Assembly: GCA_022266195.1 (NCBI GenBank)
Contig: WHVY01000005.1
Location: 372,001 to 436,000 of the forward strand
Length of the DNA stretch: 64,000 nt
DNA from: Tetranychus cinnabarinus
Taxonomy: Eukaryota; Arthropoda; Arachnida; Trombidiformes; Tetranychidae
Direction: 5' to 3'
Part shown: positions 43,955-58,100 of the stretch, in pieces
Layout of the letters: each line of letters starts with the position of its first letter
Numbering within the stretch: the stretch's first letter is position 1
The notes under the pieces: generated by a model
What the model saw: only the letters and a program-made list of their open reading frames with translations
What the model was told of the DNA's origin: nothing
Databases searched by the model: none
Made by a program: the position numbers and the translations under genes

Positions 43955-46854
43955 CTTGGTTAGTTGATATTCTATTCAATTTGAAGGTAAAGATAAACAA
44001 GAATCAATCTGACAATTAAATAAAAATTCAAGCTAAGATAAAAAAAATTGATGATGAGGAAAAAAGATGGATAGAGAAAGAAAGAGAAGGGAGCAAGAGA
44101 AGGTTAGGTTATATCAAGACGACTATAAAGCTTTAGTGAATTGAACAGCTCATCAACTCAACAACTAGAGGTGCGTTGGTTATGCTTAGTTTTGGTAAGA
44201 ATAACCAGTATTCGCGGTTACTTTGAATTTAGGAAACAAGGATTCAAACACTTTAATGTCAAACATTTAAACCTTTATTTATAAATGCAACCATCGTTAA
44301 AACTATCAAAAGACTTGACCAATTCTAATAGCTCACTATGTGTCAATCGGAAGAAATTGAGAGAAAAATCAATCAAATTTAAGCAATTAATAATCGGTCA
44401 ATTTAAACAATTATCAAATGGTTCTTGTTACAGCCAAGATGTGACGCTAGCAGTTCATAGTCTTCATAGTTACTGTAACCAGTAACCAAGGTTACCTTCC
44501 CCCGGTTAATTGCTGGTTTCATTTTCAAACAGTTTTCATTTTGATTAATTAATTCTTAACCAAATTTATTAAATTACATTTTCTTATCACTCTGAATTTT
44601 GTGCAAACTAAACTGTCTCAGATTCATCTTGATAACAATCATTAAATGACCAAATTAAAGGTAAACTTCAAGGTATGTTGTAACTTATTTCAAACTTGGA
44701 TGTTAACTTGTCAAAAGGTCTAATTGATTCACCCATAGATGGAGATATAACTTCTGTTAAACGTTGGTTATTAAGGATTGATAAATCACTTTTAAATTAT
44801 CATGCTCAATCCTCAGCTTTAATCTACCAATTTGCTGCATTTCTGTCTCCCAACTCAGCATTTATCCATCTTCACATGCTCGAACCTGTTAAACTTGAAC
44901 CAGATTGGATGAATGAAAATCAAACGATGATATTGATGGTTAAATTACCAGTGAAAAATTTCACACAACGTTTCAGTGTTTGTCATTTTACTTTTTATTA
45001 TTATCATTATTGTTATTAATTAATCTCAATGAGAAACTGGATTTTAAAATCAAGCTCTGGGTAACAAGTGAAAATGAAAGGAAATGAAACAAGTTCAAGA
45101 GGAATTTATATTATATATATATAAATGAACAGTTGGTATAAAAATTTCCTCTTATATATTGCAATTATATATTGTCAGTACAATTGAAATAACAAAAAAA
45201 CGTGTATAGCTGCGGAAACTAGAAATCCATTCAAGTTTTCTTGCAAACAAATGAGTCGTCTGTCATATTGGTGTCCAATGTTTCCAGTTTTTATATTGCT
45301 TGATTGATCAAATTGCCACCATCCAATTGATAATCATGATCACTTGCAAGAACAATGTTTTTCATATAAGAATATAATTGTTATGAATAACATTAAAACA
45401 AAGAAGAGTGAAAGAGTCTTGCAAATGAGCTCCGATTAAAAAGTATAATTGCGCTTAAGGTAAAATCCTCGCCATTCTTATCCAAGAGTCCAATTTTTAC
45501 AATTACAATTATCAAGGATAATGGGATTTGAAATAATAATATTATTAATAATAATAATGATAATAATAATATTTATACATTTTATAAATCTTTATAAATC
45601 GGTTTCCCTTTCGTTCACAGAAATAATCTCAAAGCAAAAATGTTGATTTTCCGGAGACATACAATTAGCCTCTACAAAGTGTCATGGTGAGGTATATATT
45701 CATTGGATTTTGGGATAATTTGCTTCCATTGGATTCAACATTGTGAATTTACGATGATGATGACGACAAAAAAACATGGTTAAAAGGATAAGGAAAGGAT
45801 AACAATTAATATTGATGATTTGGTTGGGAAAATTGGGAATCGTAGGAGAGAAGAAAAAAAATGTCAAGAAATAAAATTGAAATGTTTGTCATGATTGCTG
45901 GTAATGTTTGTTGGATTGATTGAAATGGGATTATGTTTTGTTTTAATTAATTAATGGTTGTTCATGATGAGCAAGATGAGAAGCCATGTTTAGATGAATC
46001 AAAGTCTCCATTTCATTCCTTGGCTAATCAATTTACTTTGCCAATCCAGTCCATTGGTCACAATGATTTGATGATACAAAAGGCAATTTCGATGATCATT
46101 TAGTTGCTCATTTTTTTCTCAATGATGTCGATGGTTTGCTGGTGAATTTGGTTGATGAAAGTGTTTTTAATATGCTTTGTTTGGTCAATTAATTTGCAAA
46201 AATAATGAACAGGAATGTTTAAAGTTGCAAATCAATCAACTTTGGACAACAACTGGCACAGTCAATGGTGAGGAACTCGTCATCCAAATACGACAAATTA
46301 ATATATATTTAATATAAAACTTTATAATATATTTGTATTTATATATTTATATATTTATATCTATTAGTTGATAAACTTTAAAAATGTGGTTCCAAAATCA
46401 CCTTGATTGTCATGTTTTTTACTTGTAGCAATGCGTTCTATTTGTTTTAATATAAATGAAATTGAAATGAAAAACTGGTGAAAGATGAAAATGATGAATG
46501 TAAATCAAAATTTGTCTTTGATTTGAAATAAAAATTGACCCAAATTAAAGAAGAAGAAAAAAATGTTGAGCTTGGACATTGTTTTGTGCTCGGAATATTT
46601 GTATTTAAATTTGGTTTTTGGCACTAACTGTCCATAGCCATTACTTTCAACAGGCCCAGCATTTTGGTTCAATTTATGGTCAACATGGATAAATTTAACT
46701 CGTCTGGACATGTTTATGGCAAAAAAAGGTTGTAATCGCAATTGAACCCTCTCAAGGAACCAATTTGTCCATTACATTGTTTAAGTTTTATTTAGATATT
46801 TTTTGCTCCCTTTTATATCATTTAATATTTTTTTCTGGTTAAAGTGTTTAGGTT
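43955..46854. other. Intergenic region between ARF1 and SoxF
   Basis: Contains the ARF1 promoter and leader, AT-rich microsatellites (45105-45125, 45530-45585, 46300-46365) and the SoxF 3' untranslated region. A polyadenylation-like AATAAA on the minus strand lies near 46788. One 107-codon open stretch on the plus strand (44696-45019) begins with TTG and has no clear acceptor; it is protein-like in the middle (SALIYQFAAFLSPNSAFIHL), but I cannot support it as a gene. Confidence 0.55.
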
Positions 46855-49163
46855 TTAAGAAATAATTTGTCGAGTTTCAGCCAAAGCGGCAATCAATTCT
46901 GATCCATTATCACATAAAGATGAGCTGCCGGTGATTGGACGGTTAAAATCAGTTAACTTTTGAATCAACTGTGAACTAAAATTGTGATCAGCCGATGACC
47001 CGCTTGGATTGACCTCTGAACCATGTTGTTGTTGCTGGTGTTGCTGTTGATGGGGATGCATGTGAGGTGGGTGTATATTGTGATGATGGTTAATTGCCTT
47101 AATGATGGTTTGGTGTTGCTGTTGGTGATGTGAGGTTGGAATTATTATTTGACGTTGATTATAATCATCTTGATGTCTATTGACTCCACCATTGTTACCC
47201 TGTCCACCATTAACATTAGAAGTCAAACATGAGCCTGAACCATTTTCAAATTCAGCCTCTCCATTGACCCTTAAATAATTTTCATTATAGCCAGTTGACT
47301 CGCTAGGATCACGATATATTGAATCAATGGATGGTTTAAGCTCGGATTTATAAGTGTAAATACAATTTTGCTGTTGCTGTTGGTGGTGTTGTTGGTGATC
47401 GTGGTGGTGGTGATGCTCATAGGACCACTGATTATCTCCTTGAATCATATCCATCTGATAATCATACCTTGCATCCTTTTGGGTTGATCCGGTTGAATAA
47501 ATTGAATCAAAATGTTGCTCATCACCGCCAGTGGATGAAGAATTGATTACAGATGAATCGCCATGGTTGACAATCACTCGATTCTTGTAGGGTGGGCAAA
47601 CGGGATTAACGTTTCTTAAAAACGATGAATCATCACTGAAACGTGACATCAATTGACTAACAGGATTCTCATTTGATTGATTAGTGTAACCATCATTTGT
47701 TGTTGTTGGTGTTGAAGATGTTGTTGTGACCAAACCGGGTGAATTTAAACCGGGTTCCTGTTTAATTTGAGTTATTGGCTGAGGTGAGTGTTGATTATTA
47801 TTGGACTGTTCATTATTGCTTGATGATGAACCTGAGTTTGACGATGAGTGCTGTTGCTGTTGTTGTTGTTGTTGTTGTTGCTGTTGATCTTGAAGTGAAT
47901 TGGACATTTGGTAAACTGATTGATCAACAGGTAATTTCAGTCCATTCTGGATTAAACGATAGAGATGACCAGTTGCGGGTTGCTGATGCGAACTACGATT
48001 CCTTGTTACTTGACCCTGGATTACACTCTGTTGATAGTAGGCTGGATTCATGGATGAATGATTACCACTGATAACATCCATATTATCATTATTTTCAACT
48101 GGTGACATTTCCGGTGTTGGCAATGAACCGACTGGATCATTAACGCCGCCACCTCCATTGCTGCTTCCCGAGTTTTCTAGATCAGACAGAGGACTTTCTT
48201 TTGAGAGCGATGAACCGTCAACGGAAAGATAGGTTTGGCCTGGTTGACCAAGGTTTGTTTGTTGGGATGAATGACTATGTTGACCTGGGCCGTGATTAAT
48301 TAACAAAGGTCCACCATTACTGTTAAGGGTTACAACACTGTTGCCCAGTGAGTTTCCAGTCGTGGTTATTGTATTGATACCATCACCCAGACCTGACCCA
48401 TTGCCACAGGTTGAACTGACAACCACCATGTTCACCATGTTACCAGAACGATATTGGTCCATCAAAGAGCTGCCCGATCGTATCATTGATTCACTTAGTG
48501 GGCCTGAACTAAAGGGGCTTCCATGAGGCGATGAATCTGGTGTTTGAACTCCACAATAGTCTAAGGGTGGTGACAGTGAGGAATGGTCCATTGTGTCGAG
48601 GGTCGATTGGTGTGGACGATGAGTGAGATGGGAAAGGTGGTGATGGTGTTGCTGGGGTTGATGATGGTGATGGGAGTGTGGGTTTTGCTGGTGGTGATGG
48701 TGAACTTGTCCGTGGTGGTGAGAGGAACCAGGTTGATGGTGATGGGATGAGGAGAGGTGAGAAAGGTGTCCATGGGTAGTGACATGATGGTCACCAGTTA
48801 GACCAGCAAGTGAACCAGAAGGACTGTACAACCTCATCACTCCACCCGGAGTGTTGTCATTGGACATTGGCATACAGTTTCCTGTTGAAGACGGAGATCG
48901 ACCTCCGCTTACCAAAGGATTACTACTACTATTGCTACTGTGAGGACTGTTATTACCTCCAGTGACACTGTTATTTCCGCCACCATTTCCAGTGCCATTA
49001 AGGCCACCTGAGGAGCCACCTCGGGCATTACGTTTACCGTTCTTCCTGCGTCGCGGTCTGTACTTATAATTAGGATAATCTTGCATATGTTGAACCCTTA
49101 ATCTTTCAGCTTCCTCAACAAATGGACGTCTCTCCTGTAATGTCAACGCTCTCCATCTTTTAC
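46855..49163 (-). CDS. SoxF-type HMG-box transcription factor, last exon
   Basis: This exon starts at 49163 after the acceptor TATTCATAG, in the middle of the HMG box, and runs 769 codons to the stop at 46857-46855. The HMG half is GKRWRALTLQERRPFVEEAE, then RLRVQHMQDYPNYKYRPRRR, followed by a basic tail. Ala-Leu-Thr plus RVQHMQDYPNYKYRPRRRK matches the SoxF group (Sox7/17/18, Drosophila Sox15) better than SoxE. The remaining roughly 720 residues are low complexity: Gly/Ser/Asn tracts, a His-rich region (about 48590-48760), a 13-Gln run (about 47850-47888), and His/Gln runs near the C-terminus. The terminal part may activate transcription; no clear beta-catenin-binding motif (DxxEFxxYL) is seen. 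The first HMG-box exon is upstream of this one and was not found in the window. An intron inside the HMG box is known for SoxF genes. Confidence 0.85.
47845..47890 (-). repeat. Polyglutamine-coding CAG/CAA repeat in SoxF
   Basis: A mixed CAA/CAG tract encodes about 12-13 consecutive Gln on the minus strand, directly followed by a His/Ser/Asn-rich stretch. Likely to vary in length between individuals. Confidence 0.8.
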
Positions 49164-52100
49164 CTATGAATATGAGGAAGATGAAGATAATGTTGATGAT
49201 GGTCAAGAGTAATTTGGCAACAGCAGGGAATGGGAAAAAAGTGGAAGAAGAAGAGAAAGAGAGAAGAAAAAAAGAATCATTATTAGTTGAAGGAAAATTC
49301 AAGTAAATTGAGGCCGAGAATAAAAGCCTGAACGGATTAAACCCGCAGATAAACCTGTCTAAAATTGTGTTCATCATTGAATGCAAACAAGTTGAAAGAT
49401 AAATCTTTTTTTTAACCAAAAAAAGGGCAACACAACGAGTAAAGACTCTACTCTAAACTCCTCCATTTTTGGACTTTTCATGAACTTTTCTTTTCTTTTC
49501 CTTTTTTTATTATTTATTAGATTCATTTGTATGAGATGGATGAATGGCTACTGATTTAAAAATTATTGGACTGTTAATGTTTATATGTAAACGGCTATTT
49601 ACAGGCCATGTTGGTGGTCATATCAAATGAGTCTTGTTTGGCAGCCAGGAGTGAGTTAAAGAGTTGCTTTTGTTATTTAAAGCAAAAGATAAATGATCAA
49701 CATTCAATTGGTACCGTTAAGTATTACTTGTTAAACTGGTCTCTTAACCTCTTCGCATTACATTTCAATTGGTTTATTCAAATTCAAAGTGCTTTGTAAT
49801 ATCATTTTAAATTCATTTTAATCAACATTGGCAATCAAAGTGCAAGTTAAAACAGAAAAATAAGTTAATCACTGAAATGGCCAACACAATTAGTAACCAA
49901 TTTTGTTATGTAAATCGCATAAACACATAAAGTTGAAAGGGAAAAATAAACATTAAAAATTGGTGAAAAAACCCAATTTCCATATTTTTCTTCATTCATT
50001 TACTCTTTTCTGGTTACAACCAAAACCAGGTTTACCAGCAATTAAAAGTGATTAAATTGAAATGAAAAGCAAAAAATAATTTCAATTTCCAATCAAAAGC
50101 AAATAAACCTTGATTTGTTCAATAAACAGGTAAACATTGACGATGTCCCTTCCAATTTAACTCATTAATTTTTACCTTTACCTGTACAATTGGAGTGATA
50201 AAAAGAAGTAAAATTTTCAATTGTTTTCAATCGAAATTTTCATCAACGGAAATTAACAATTTCTACCTTTTCCCATGTTTTCATGATGTGAAGAACAAGA
50301 AAAAAGCAAAACAAAATAACAGCAAAAAGTATTATCAATGAATTTTAATAAACCAACGAAGGTCAAGTTGAGGTAAAGAAATAAAAAAAACTTATTAATC
50401 TTATCAAAAAAAGGTAAACTTTTTTTTCTCTTCATCATTCTGATTTCTGATTCAATAACGATATTCATGAATTAAGCATCGACACAAACATGAGATTTTG
50501 CTGAATAATCACAGAAAGAGATTGAGATTGAAGGGACTAAAGAAGTAAAGTAAAAGACGAATGGTTCAAAGTGATTAGAGTCTAGTTCGAGGGTGTCAAG
50601 AGTTGATCACTGGTGAACCATTGAAGGTAAGCAAGGTAAAGATAAAATTTCATGTAAATCGTTGAGCATCACCGTGAGTCTACTTCATGCTGACGCACAA
50701 ATCAAGGTTATTATCGTATTGTCATGATAAACATTTTTTCACCAATTCAGCCCATTCTCACTCCCTTCTTGACTCACCCTCTATCAACCATCTGATTCCC
50801 GTCTGATGACATTGGCATAAACTTTTTTCTCTCTCTTCTCTCTTTCCTCTTGCAGTACATCACACATCATAATCAGATGAAATGCCAAGGTGAAATGTGG
50901 CAAAATATACCTTTGAATGAAACATTATTTTACTTTTGTTTATCTCATCATTTCTATTTTTTATCCTTCTTCTTCTGCATCTTCTTCTTAGTGGTTCACC
51001 TTTTATTTATTTATTTATTTCACCATTTCGTTGATTTCACCTATTTGTCCATTAATCCATTGGATCACTTCACTTGAATGATAAACAAACTGAGAGACAA
51101 ACAAAAACTTATCATTTATCTGATATTCATTTCAATTCCTTTTGATTCACCTTTTCTCCTTTTCTCTCTTCTCGAACAACAATAAAATCCTTTTTTTTTC
51201 TCACTCGCATGTATTTATTGTTCCCGTTTCATAGCCTTTAAGCATTAGACCATTCCAAGAGGTTCAGTTAGGATAACATGGTAAAGTAACTATCTCATCT
51301 CAAGGATATTTCATTTTATCCCTTGTAAAGCACAGTAACACAACAGAGAAATTTGAAGAAAAGAAATTCTCTTTTTGTCATTCTTCAAGATGAATCAATT
51401 GAAAATGCACATTCACAGTTGTAAATATTGCATTTGCTTCACTGATAACCTCAGCTTTATTCAGCATCGGCAAACCTTCAAAAAATTACCATTTCCTTTG
51501 CTGAATAATCAAATGAAAAACGAGAAAAAAACGAAAATGAAAAATACATTGAAAAATAGTTACAAAGTTGTAAATCAACAGCAAAATAATGTTAATATCA
51601 CTGACAAAGTGACAGTAAATATCAATAAAAAAGCAGTAAATGAAGTTAATCAAATGACGATCAGAGTAAAAGTGATTAACATGGATTCCAGCATGAGAAT
51701 CAATACGGAAATCAAATTAATCTGTAAATGGAAACTAAATTCAAGGCTAATCTTTTTGCTCATTTTGTTTGGTCAGACAAAAAAAAAGAGCTCATGAAAT
51801 GCAAGAAGAGTAAGAAATGTTGAAAGTTAATACATTGGGAAGGAAAACTGCATCATCATCAAGTTAAATGTTATGAGGCTGAAATCGATTCCTGAATTAC
51901 TAGGCAAACGATGAATGAGAAATGAAACAAAATGTGTAAAAATGAAAACAAGAAGAAAAAGGCAAAAAATTTGAAAATCCAAATTGATTTAGAAAAGAAG
52001 AGAAAAAAAAGATTGAAAATTGATTCAGAAAAAGAAAGCCTGATGAACCGATTGACCAGCCCAGAAATACCTTTACACCATTCATTGAATCAGGCCTTTT

Positions 52101-55100
52101 GATGGTAGATCATTTTTATACCTTTTGACAGATTGACTTGTAATTTTCAAGTAACCTCTTCCTCTTCATCTTCATCTTTTTCATCTTTTCTCGTCTTTAC
52201 TAAAATTACTAATTCACTATAATCTTTTACACACACTATAAGTGCCAACATCATCATCGGCATCTTAAAGGGTCTTCTTCATCTTCTCATCTCTTCTCAT
52301 CTCATCTTCTTACCTTGAACCTGAGTGAGAAAAAAACACTTTATTAAATTAGTAGCAATTAAATTTGATGGAGAAGCGTATGACAAGATCATTTAATGGA
52401 CTTGGATAAGCAACCAAATTAATTTGATATACCTGTAAGAGTTTAAATCTTTCAGATTCTTCTTCTTCTTCTTTTGAGAAATTTTTCATGTCTTGACCAA
52501 GGAATGAATAAACTTCCATAGAATGTTGAATTTTAAACTGAAGCCACCCGTTCATCACAATAATGATAGTTGGAGTAATAATGACCATGATAATGGTCAT
52601 CTTGTAACCTTTAAACTTAATGGTAACCTCATAATCACAACTTTTTCTGCTCTTTCCTGGTCATGCCAAAAGATATTAGTTACACTCTTCATGTTTTTCA
52701 CTAGCAACAATCATTATCATCTAACTGCCCTTTCAAATTATTCCCAGTTCAATGAAAGATTTGATATTATTTTTGATTATCAGGTGAAAGAAAGATGTTT
52801 ACAAATGCAAAGTTGAACAAAATTCATTTTGCTTAACTTTTTTCATTCGAGAAGAGCTAAAATTATCATCTTTTCATCAGTTACAGTTATCATTAGCAAT
52901 GTTTACCTTGAACAAAAATGTAAATATTTTTCATTCTTTCATCAGTTCTTCCATTGAATATGAATAATAACTCAATTTCAATTGCATTCCTATTTTGTAT
53001 ATGATTAACTTTATCAACTTTCAACTCTATTTCACATTTGCTTAACATTGCATTACCTTTGACAATATTTTTTCACTTTTCATTCCAATCTTATTTCCTA
53101 CTCTTTACCGACACATTCAACAGAGAAAATTGGGAATCATGAAGATGATGAAAAAATGTCTCCAAATGATGGCTTCTTCTTCAATCTTGTTAGTTCTAAT
53201 GGATTGTTGATTTACTTTTTGCCTGGAAACATTTCAACATATTCTTGACATGAAATCTGAAAATGAAATTTTCTCAACTTTGAGTTGAATATTTAAATAA
53301 TTGATAATGATAGTCAGTAAATAAGGTAATAATCAAAGAGACATTTTACATTCTCGAGTCAACTTGATGATAGTTTTTAATGAAAATGCCATTCATTCAT
53401 CCATTAATCGTGTTGATTAGTAAATAGGAAAATGTGCAAATAATGATTTGGAAAATTGATAGAACTGAACAATTTCTGCTTTTATTTTGTTCTTTTCTCG
53501 CCAACACTTTTAGTCCAAATTGAAGTTTCAAGTTTTGTCTCTTGTTTTTGTTTCTGTAAATACTTTTGCAAAAATTGCGTTTCAAGTCTAATGAGCTTCT
53601 GATCAAATGAATGGTGAAAAAAAATGATCAGTAATTAGCTTTTTACTCTACTAATTGCAAGGAAACTATAACTGAATGATCATGAAGATGAGCAGAGATG
53701 AAACAGAAACATTGACCATTAATGACAATCAGAGTATTGGCAGGAAAACAACGCCTTTAAGCTTTGTTTTTAGTCTCAACTTTTCACTATTTTCATGCTT
53801 TTTTCATCTTCTTGTCTTGATTATCCAACTTTTTCCGTCTCATTTGGTATATTTACCTTTGAACGGATCCTTGATTAATGAAGAGAGAAGAAGAGAAAGA
53901 AGGAAAAACTTGAGAAGACAAAAAAAGATGAAAAGACAGAGGAAGACAGGTCATCAAGATGTGATGATAAGAACGAGAAAAAGATTTGATGAAAAGGTAA
54001 CATTTCTGTGTTCATTTTTTCTTCTCTCTCTTCTTCTCTTTCTTTTCTGTCTGCAGACATTTCGTTTCGTGTTACGCTTAAAGCGTAAAAAGAAGGTAAA
54101 AAGTTGAAGAAGACGATGAAGATGATGAAGATTGTGAAGAGATGAGGATATCATCTATTATTTCAAGATGCTTTTTTCTTCTGTCTTCTTCTTCTTCTAC
54201 CTTTTCTACCTTCTCTTGACTCGATAAAAATATCATTTAATCAACTGTCACATTGACTCTGGGTTCATCAAGTATCTTTAATGATGCTCATGATGATCAT
54301 CGGGATCATCATCATTATAGCCATCATTATCAGCATCCTTAAAAAAGTATATTATTTAACCTGAAATGTCAAAATATGTAATCAACTTGATTTGTTGTTG
54401 CAACTGGAAACAGTTGATAACAGGTAAAAATGCAGTAAAAAGTTGAATAAAATGTCGTAACAATAACAACCAACAAAAAATGTATATAAATATATTGATT
54501 TAGGCAGTTAATTAATGACACTTTGCTGTCAACAGGCAATCAATTGCATTAACTTGTAATTAAAAGCATTTCAACAATTTATCTAAATTTTTATTCATTT
54601 CATATTTACATTGGCATTTGATTGTTCAACTCAAGTTTCAATATGGTTCAAGAGTCTTTTGCTCGAATTGCAAAACGTTTGGTGACACAATTAGTGGATA
54701 TTCATGATTTGCTATTGAGTGAAGTAAAAGTGAGAAGGAACCTTAAAGGTGTAACACTTGATAAAAGGTGAAAAGGTAGGAGGGAATGAAAAGAGGTAAA
54801 AAAGTGTTGCTTTTTGATTGTCTTTTCGGTGCTTTAGATGACACCTTTTCAAGTGTTACAACCTTAAAGGCAACATTTTTCTGCTTGTTCCCTGTTCATG
54901 TTGGAAAAAGATTCATGAGTAAATCACGATTTTTGATCAAGAATAAAAAGATTGAGGCAACAAGAAATTGGAGTGATGTTGAATGATATAAATATATGTG
55001 TATTGAATGATGAGGATGAAGAGAGAGAGAGAGCAAGAACGACGGGAAATCGGGAAAAGATGAACGCTATGATAAACTTGATGGTGGTTAAAGGATGATC

Positions 55101-58100
55101 AAGATGAAGATAACAAATGAAGATTGGTGGGTGCTTAGGCTATTCATATTACTGCGTGTGTGTTTGTCGGACTCACGATCTGTCAAAGTTAATAGACATT
55201 GATGAAGATCAACGTAAATAGACGGTGCCTTATAGGTTTACCTTTATGGTGGAAGGATGGAAAAGTTGGAAACATCGTTTCCTGAGACTTTTTATATTGA
55301 AGCAACAAAAATGGAAACCAAAAATGTGATTCAAGAAAACAAAACAAAAAACAAATTCATCAACGGAACTCAACATTTAATTGATACACAGTATCCAATA
55401 ACTCGAGTTGACCTTATTATTTCTGAGCCATTTTTTGCTTCTTTTTGTTGTTGATGTTTTTTGTTTTGCTTTCAACTGTAAATATTTGATATTGCTATTT
55501 CAGTGATTGCAGGGGAAAAAATGGTCTTTTATTGGGTTGAATAGCAACGGTAAAGTAGATGTAAAAAGGACAAGGTTAGTTGAGGTTCAACGAGATATTA
55601 AGGTAAAGAGGGAACAACATTAAGGTAAAACGACAATGAAATGTCTCAACAACTAATTCTGTTTGTGAAATGTTTCAATTGAAAAGAAAATATCATGAAA
55701 CATCTTTTTTGGTGTAAAAACAGAACGAATAAGAAACTTTCTGAAGATTTTCAGTCAACTTGATATCCATGATTTCCATGTTGATTTACTTTTTCTAGTT
55801 TTGAGTTTACTTTGCAAATTCAAATTGAGAATGAAAAGTAAAAGATTTTGAAGTTGGATTTAAATCGACAGAATGGCGCTTTTGTTCATTTGTAAAGATT
55901 ATTTTTATCGATAAATGAGCAACTTTTTGCGGCAATTCAGTGGAAACTTCAGGGTTATGCTCAAGGACTTTAGGTTTTGGAAAATGTTGCCGAACTAATC
56001 TTTCGATCGAATTGTTAGTCGAAGTTTTATTTGGCTTTAAATCAATAAAAGAAATAAATTCCCTTTGAATGTCGTCTTCGGGTTTTTTTGGATTAAATGG
56101 TTAAATTTTTCAAACTCAATTTATGAGTGAAATCTGACAACTTTTAATCTTGAAATGTTTTGAAAGTCTTCATCTGTTGAGAAACAAATGATGAAACTGT
56201 GAAAAACTGATTAAAAAATCGTAATCATTTGGAAACATTTTTTAGACAAAAATCATGGTCTTTATGCGCTTTTGTACATGAGACAACATGACTTGAGCAT
56301 TAAGAATAAATGTTTCTCTTCATTTGAATACATCATTTGTAAAGATGAAACTGATGATGTAAACTGAAAACTAAACACTAATGCAGGTAGCTGCAAGTTG
56401 AATCTTGTTTTTGTTGTTGTTCATCTTTTTGAAAGCTCAAGAGTATCAAGATGCTTTTCAAAGCCAATTAAATGATCAAAGTTGAAAAGGAAAATGAAAA
56501 AAAAGAAAAAAATTGAATATGCAAATGAAAGCGGCTTACTTTCAACCGGAAACGAACCTGAAATTTGAGATTGATGGATTGAATAAGAAAGGGCAAATTG
56601 ATGGATGTTCATTTGAATATGAAATTAAATATATTTGTCAGAACATCATCATTGGTAACAACGATTATCATCAAGTTTAACCATTTCCAGAAAAAATCAA
56701 ATCTTTACTGAAACAGTCACACAGAATTGTTCATTGAGCATTTCGTTACGAACAAACTTGTTTAACAAAATTCAAGTTTCTCTCTGTTGGTTGATTTATT
56801 GGTTGAAACTTTGCATCGACTAATCGAGTAATCGAGTTGAAAATGCATAAATGATGACCAATATCATTGAACTTTTGACTCTAAAATTACCCAATTCGTG
56901 CCCATCAAGACACACAATTTAAATTAACCGGTTTAATAGCCATTGAATCACTTGATTGTTATCAAACCCTTTAACCAAAATGGTAAGTTTGTGTTAATTA
57001 AACCTTTTTTGTTAATCTGTGAGTTTCAAATTTCCAAATTATTCAAGTGAATAAGGCCAATTGACGAGAAACTTGATTAACATAATTTTCAACTTTTTTT
57101 TGCTTCTCTTTACTCAAACTTGATCAACTTTCAGTGGAAACATTTAGTCAAGAGTTTCGAGTTTAATTTTTTTGCGATTATTCAAGATTCACTGAAAAAT
57201 AGGAAACATTACTTTTCTTGCGTCCAAATTCAATTCTATTAATTGTTTGGAAACACTTAATTGGATCAAGTCTTGAATTGGTTCACTTGGATAATGGCTA
57301 GAGTTTATCATAATTAATGTGAAACCTCCACTTGCATCAAGATTAATCTTGTCTAGAATAATTATCATTCAACGGAAAAAATTTGAATTAAACAGTTTTA
57401 AATTGTACTTCATCTTGTTTTTTTAATGCATATTAACCTTCGTTGACACGTAGTAAAGTACGTGGTTAGCTTATCGTCGGGATTCACGTTTAAATCTAGT
57501 TTAATCAAGACTAGCTTTTTTTGTGAATCATTTTTTTGAGTTTCAACTCTTTTACCTTGCTTTAGCTCATTTCCTTCAAATGATAATGATAATGTACCTA
57601 ATGATGATAATAATTATAGTGATGATGATAATAATCATAATGATGATGATCTTATTAAATTATCAGATTAAGGTGACCCGATCAAAAATGTAATCATAAA
57701 TGTATTAAAAAAAGGTTTAATTTCAATGTTTAACCTCAACTTGGAGTCACTGATTTTGCTTGCACAAAAGTATTAGCTTTATCAACCTGATGGTTAAGTT
57801 GCTTTGCAGTAAAATAATCATTGATTTGTCGCTTTCAAATGGTAATGAAAATAATTGCTAAGCTCATTTGGATTAGTGGAAAGGTGTCGCAGCAAAAAAA
57901 GGTTGAATTAACAAACTGATAATGATCATTGTGATTACACAGATTTGCAAGTATTAATTGTCAATGACATTAAACCTTGTTGCTAATTGGTTGAAAAACT
58001 AAAGTTAATCATCAGATTTTTGCATTATTATTGGGAAATTTAGACTCAAAGATGAGCTGAGTTTAGCTTTTAAGCTTATTTCAATTTTTTTCAAGAGGCA

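Noticed and set aside
44696..45019. 107-codon plus-strand open stretch, protein-like in the middle
   Set aside because: Starts only with TTG, has a stop just upstream, no credible acceptor, and ends in translated low-complexity sequence. Not enough to call a gene.
47775..48794. Several ORFs in other frames within the SoxF exon
   Set aside because: Shadows of the low-complexity coding sequence.
51375..51797. 140-codon plus-strand ORF
   Set aside because: Composition is that of translated AT-rich DNA (Lys, Asn, Phe), no ATG at the start and no recognisable domain or splice partners.
53676..54107. 143-codon plus-strand ORF
   Set aside because: Reads GA/CT-rich microsatellite (Arg/Lys/Glu runs) and AT-rich DNA; the opposite strand is equally open.
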